Positions 6,655 to 8,350 of a stretch of DNA of 8,350 nt are shown here, piece after piece. The DNA lies in contig QNAY01000046.1 in assembly GCA_003645605.1 (NCBI GenBank), positions 1-8,350 on the forward strand, in the 5' to 3' direction. The position numbers and the translations under genes are program-made. Origin of the DNA: Thermodesulfobacteriota bacterium (GTDB lineage Bacteria; Desulfobacterota; Dissulfuribacteria; Dissulfuribacterales; UBA3076). Under the pieces are notes generated by a model. It was not told the DNA's origin. It was given only the letters and a program-made list of their open reading frames with translations, and searched no databases. Each line of letters opens with the position of its first letter. The stretch's first letter is position 1.

Positions 6655-6721
6655 GTTAATTGAGTTTAGTTCACTTTAGGTACTATTCCGGTTTATTCAG
6701 GTTAGGGTAAGTATTGAGTCA

Positions 6722-7150
6722 ATGCTAAAAAAGAACGTACCTCAGGATGGCGGCATATTGGATCGGTGGCATGAGATCAGTTACGCTATCGACGATGACG
6801 GCCGTTATATTTTAGCTCCGAGCGTTGGCTGGGAACCAGCCAATATTGCCAATAAACAGGCCTGGGAACTCATAAGTAAACAGGTGGCCGATGTGATAAA
6901 ACGGATACGGGCCCGAGAGCTGAGCCCTTTGGCATATTACATGGTAAAAAACCAGATGGATACCGATCTTCTGGCCAAATATGTCCGCCTGTCTCGCTGG
7001 AGAGTGAGGCGGCATCTCAAACCCGCTGTATTCAGGCGTCTTAAGGTCTCTATCCTGGAACGGTATGCCAAGATTTTCAATGTCTCCGCAGAGCAGCTTT
7101 TTGATGTTCCGGAATTTTCAAGTCTCGATCTTAATAATGGCCCCCAATAA
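6722..7150 (+). CDS. Small helix-turn-helix protein (Cro/XRE-like), unknown family
   Basis: A 142-residue basic protein. Residues about 78-130 read like a Cro/XRE-type helix-turn-helix: MDTDLLAKYVRLSRWRVRRH as helices 2 and 3 (79-98), then ILERYAKIFNVSAEQLFDVP (111-130), the 'YAKxxNVSxEQLF' ending common in that fold. The recognition helix region (RWRVRRHLK) is strongly basic. The N-terminal part (WHEISYAIDDDGRYILAPSV, then WEPANIANKQAWELI) is not a domain I recognise. Likely a DNA-binding regulator of its own promoter and the divergent operon. The ATG at 6722 has a poorly placed ribosome site (AGGG 14 nt upstream). The 3' end overlaps the BtrH-like gene by 14 nt, so the two are co-translated and functionally linked. 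A non-regulatory adaptor role for the transferase cannot be excluded. Confidence 0.75.
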   Translation: MLKKNVPQDGGILDRWHEISYAIDDDGRYILAPSVGWEPANIANKQAWELISKQVADVIKRIRARELSPLAYYMVKNQMDTDLLAKYVRLSRWRVRRHLKPAVFRRLKVSILERYAKIFNVSAEQLFDVPEFSSLDLNNGPQ

Positions 7151-8153
7151 CCAAAAAATTGATTTTGTACACCGGCAATCGGCCCACTGCGAAAGTGGGG
7201 TTACTGCCAATCTCCTTTTTCACTATGGTATCAACGTATCCGAGTCATTGGCCTTTGGCATCGGCGCGGCGCTGTTTTTCGGCTACTTCCCCTTTATCAA
7301 GATCAATGGGCTGCCTTTAACGACATTTCGTGGTGCTACAGGACAGATCCTTAAACGAGTGACCAAAGGGCTCGGAGTTCAGATCAAGAGGCACAAATTC
7401 CGGGACCCGGAGAAGGCCATGAATGCCCTTGACCGTATTATTGACCAAGGGATTCCGGTAGGAATGCAGACCGGCGTCTACTGGCTTCCATACTTTCCTC
7501 CCGCGCTCAGGTTCCATTTTAATGCTCACAATATCATCGTTTATGGTAAGGAGGGCACTGAATATTTTGTAAGCGACCCTGTATTTGACAAGCCTGTTGT
7601 CTGTTCACGTACGGACCTGATGAAGGCGCGTTTTGCCCAGGGTGCCCTTGCCCCAAATGGAAAGATGTACTACTTGGCCCGTGTGCCGGATCATGTCGAT
7701 ATCGCCACGGCTATTGTCAGTGGCATAAGAGATGTCTGCAAAACCATGCTGAAGGTCCCTTTTCCCCTCATAGGGGTCAGAGGTATCCGTTTTCTGGCCG
7801 GGCGGATTGAAAACTGGCCGGAAAAATTGGGGGAATCCAGGGCCTCCCTTAATATCGGACACATTATCAGGATGCAGGAAGAGATCGGCACCGGCGGCGC
7901 TGGATTTCGTTTTATCTATGCAGCCTTTTTACAAGAAGCCGCAGAAATTCTGGGAGAGAAACGACTACTTCATATTTCCGGGAGGATGACTGAAATCGGC
8001 GACAGGTGGCGCGAATTTGCATTATTCGGCGTGCGTAACTGCAAAGGACGGGCGTTAGAAGAAAATACATATCCTGCCATGGCTGACATCTTGCGTGACT
8101 GCGCCAACCAGGAAAATGAGCTGTTCAGGGATTTGGCAAACCTTATCAGGTAG
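7137..8153 (+). CDS. BtrH-like acyltransferase (BtrH_N plus DUF4872)
   Basis: A 338-residue protein like BtrH, the butirosin enzyme that moves an acyl group from an acyl carrier protein to an aminoglycoside amine. The N-terminal half is BtrH_N, a papain/C39-like fold: SAHCESGVTANLL with Cys18, the YGINVSESLAFGIG segment, FHFNAHNIIVYG with His131, and YFVSDPVFD with Asp147, giving a plausible Cys-His-Asp triad. The C-terminal half (about 160-335) fits DUF4872: helical, with GGAGFRFIYAAFLQEAAEIL and IGDRWREFALFG. I chose the ATG at 7137 because the family begins just before the HC motif; an ATG at 7065 in the same frame would lie deep inside the upstream gene. The ribosome site is weak, consistent with coupling to the upstream gene by a 14-nt overlap. 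With an ACP gene in the divergent operon, ACP-dependent acyl transfer to an amine is a reasonable guess. The acceptor is unknown. Confidence 0.88.
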   Translation: MAPNNQKIDFVHRQSAHCESGVTANLLFHYGINVSESLAFGIGAALFFGYFPFIKINGLPLTTFRGATGQILKRVTKGLGVQIKRHKFRDPEKAMNALDRIIDQGIPVGMQTGVYWLPYFPPALRFHFNAHNIIVYGKEGTEYFVSDPVFDKPVVCSRTDLMKARFAQGALAPNGKMYYLARVPDHVDIATAIVSGIRDVCKTMLKVPFPLIGVRGIRFLAGRIENWPEKLGESRASLNIGHIIRMQEEIGTGGAGFRFIYAAFLQEAAEILGEKRLLHISGRMTEIGDRWREFALFGVRNCKGRALEENTYPAMADILRDCANQENELFRDLANLIR

Positions 8154-8214
8154 TTTATGAATATATATGGGATCTTAACTTATCTAAATAATGGTAAGCG
8201 TTCACGCTCATATT

Positions 8215-8241
8215 GTCATTTCGACCAAAGGGAGAAATCTT
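8215..8241 (+). repeat. Second copy of the repeat left arm, upstream of the GIY-YIG gene
   Basis: This 27-nt stretch starts GTCATTTCGACC and ends GAGAAATCTT. It matches 16-42 at 25 of 27 positions and in the same orientation, and is followed after one base by the same AATGCC. No complementary right arm is visible before the window ends, so if one exists it lies beyond the GIY-YIG gene. Its GGGAG supplies the likely ribosome-binding site of that gene. Confidence 0.8.
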
Positions 8242-8243
8242 AA

Positions 8244-8350
8244 ATGCCCATGACTGTGACATATTATGTGTATCTGCTCACAAATTGGAACAATAAAGTG
8301 ATGTATCTGGGGGTAATCAATAACCTGGAGCGGCGCCTTTATGAGCACAA
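8244..8350 (+). CDS. GIY-YIG nuclease family protein, 5' part only
   Basis: The open frame runs off the window end after 35 codons. The start of a single-domain GIY-YIG nuclease is recognisable: YYVYLLTNWNNKVMYLGVIN carries the two motif halves, V-Y and Y-L-G in place of GIY and YIG, followed by NLERRLYEHK, which contains the conserved Arg (ERR) on the first helix. Complete members are usually 80-100 residues. The ATG at 8244 has GGGAG about 9 nt upstream, inside the repeat arm at 8215-8241; an ATG at 8250 is an alternative. The catalytic Glu near the C-terminus lies outside the window, so activity cannot be judged. The gene is unrelated in type to the biosynthetic cluster and looks like part of a repeat-associated, possibly mobile unit. 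Confidence 0.85.
   Translation, partial: MPMTVTYYVYLLTNWNNKVMYLGVINNLERRLYEH

Larger units (their letters stand above)
6600..6686. promoter_or_regulatory. Cluster of short inverted repeats in the divergent promoter region
   Basis: Three symmetric pairs are visible: CTAAAGT (6600-6606) with ACTTTAG (6673-6679); ATAGTAC (6629-6635) with GTACTAT (6680-6686); and the compact dyad TCAA-GTTAA-TTGA (6651-6663). The dyad sits where a regulator could cover both candidate promoters. The helix-turn-helix protein encoded directly downstream is an obvious candidate binder. Each arm is only 4-7 bp in AT-rich DNA, so some may be chance. Confidence 0.35.

Noticed and set aside
7065..7136. Upstream start for the BtrH-like protein
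   Set aside because: It lies within the helix-turn-helix coding sequence in another frame; the family begins shortly before the HC motif, matching ATG 7137.
8154..8214. Hairpin AGCG-TTCA-CGCT as terminator after the BtrH-like gene
   Set aside because: The stem is only 4 bp and there is no following T-run.

Overview
The window looks like chromosomal DNA of an anaerobic, Gram-negative-type bacterium. Base composition is near 50% G+C, genes are tightly packed and overlapping, there is a lipoprotein with a lipobox, an LpxL-like acyltransferase and two cobalamin-type radical SAM proteins. Intergenic DNA carries GTCATTTCGA...GAGAAATCTT repeats. The mixture recalls Desulfobacterota (sulfate-reducing 'Deltaproteobacteria') or neighbours such as Nitrospirota or anammox Planctomycetes. 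No taxonomic marker is present, so this is only a guess.

Layout: (1) 1-172 is intergenic and holds a 78-bp inverted-repeat element (16-93). (2) 173-6527 is a leftward block. In transcription order it encodes a lipoprotein, a short ketoacyl-synthase-like protein, two radical SAM proteins, a family 2 glycosyltransferase fused to a DUF2062 membrane domain, an LpxL-like acyltransferase and, after a 107-bp gap with a perfect hairpin, an acyl carrier protein. The first six genes all overlap by 4-13 bp, so they are almost certainly one translationally coupled operon. (3) 6528-6721 is a divergent control region with candidate promoters both ways and short inverted repeats. (4) 6722-8153 is a rightward gene pair: a small helix-turn-helix protein and a BtrH-like acyltransferase (BtrH_N plus DUF4872). 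(5) 8215-8350 holds another copy of the repeat arm, leading directly into the 5' end of a GIY-YIG nuclease gene cut by the window edge.

How the genes may work together (inference): the ACP would carry an acyl chain. The ketoacyl-synthase-like protein has lost the catalytic cysteine region and would act as a chain-length-factor or scaffold partner of a full synthase elsewhere. The radical SAM pair would methylate or rearrange the chain or head group. The LpxL-like and BtrH-like transferases would move acyl groups, the GT2 would glycosylate, and the lipoprotein would serve at the outer membrane. The set resembles the accessory half of aryl-polyene/dialkylresorcinol-type or other specialised-lipid clusters, but the core condensing enzymes are not in this window and no product can be named.
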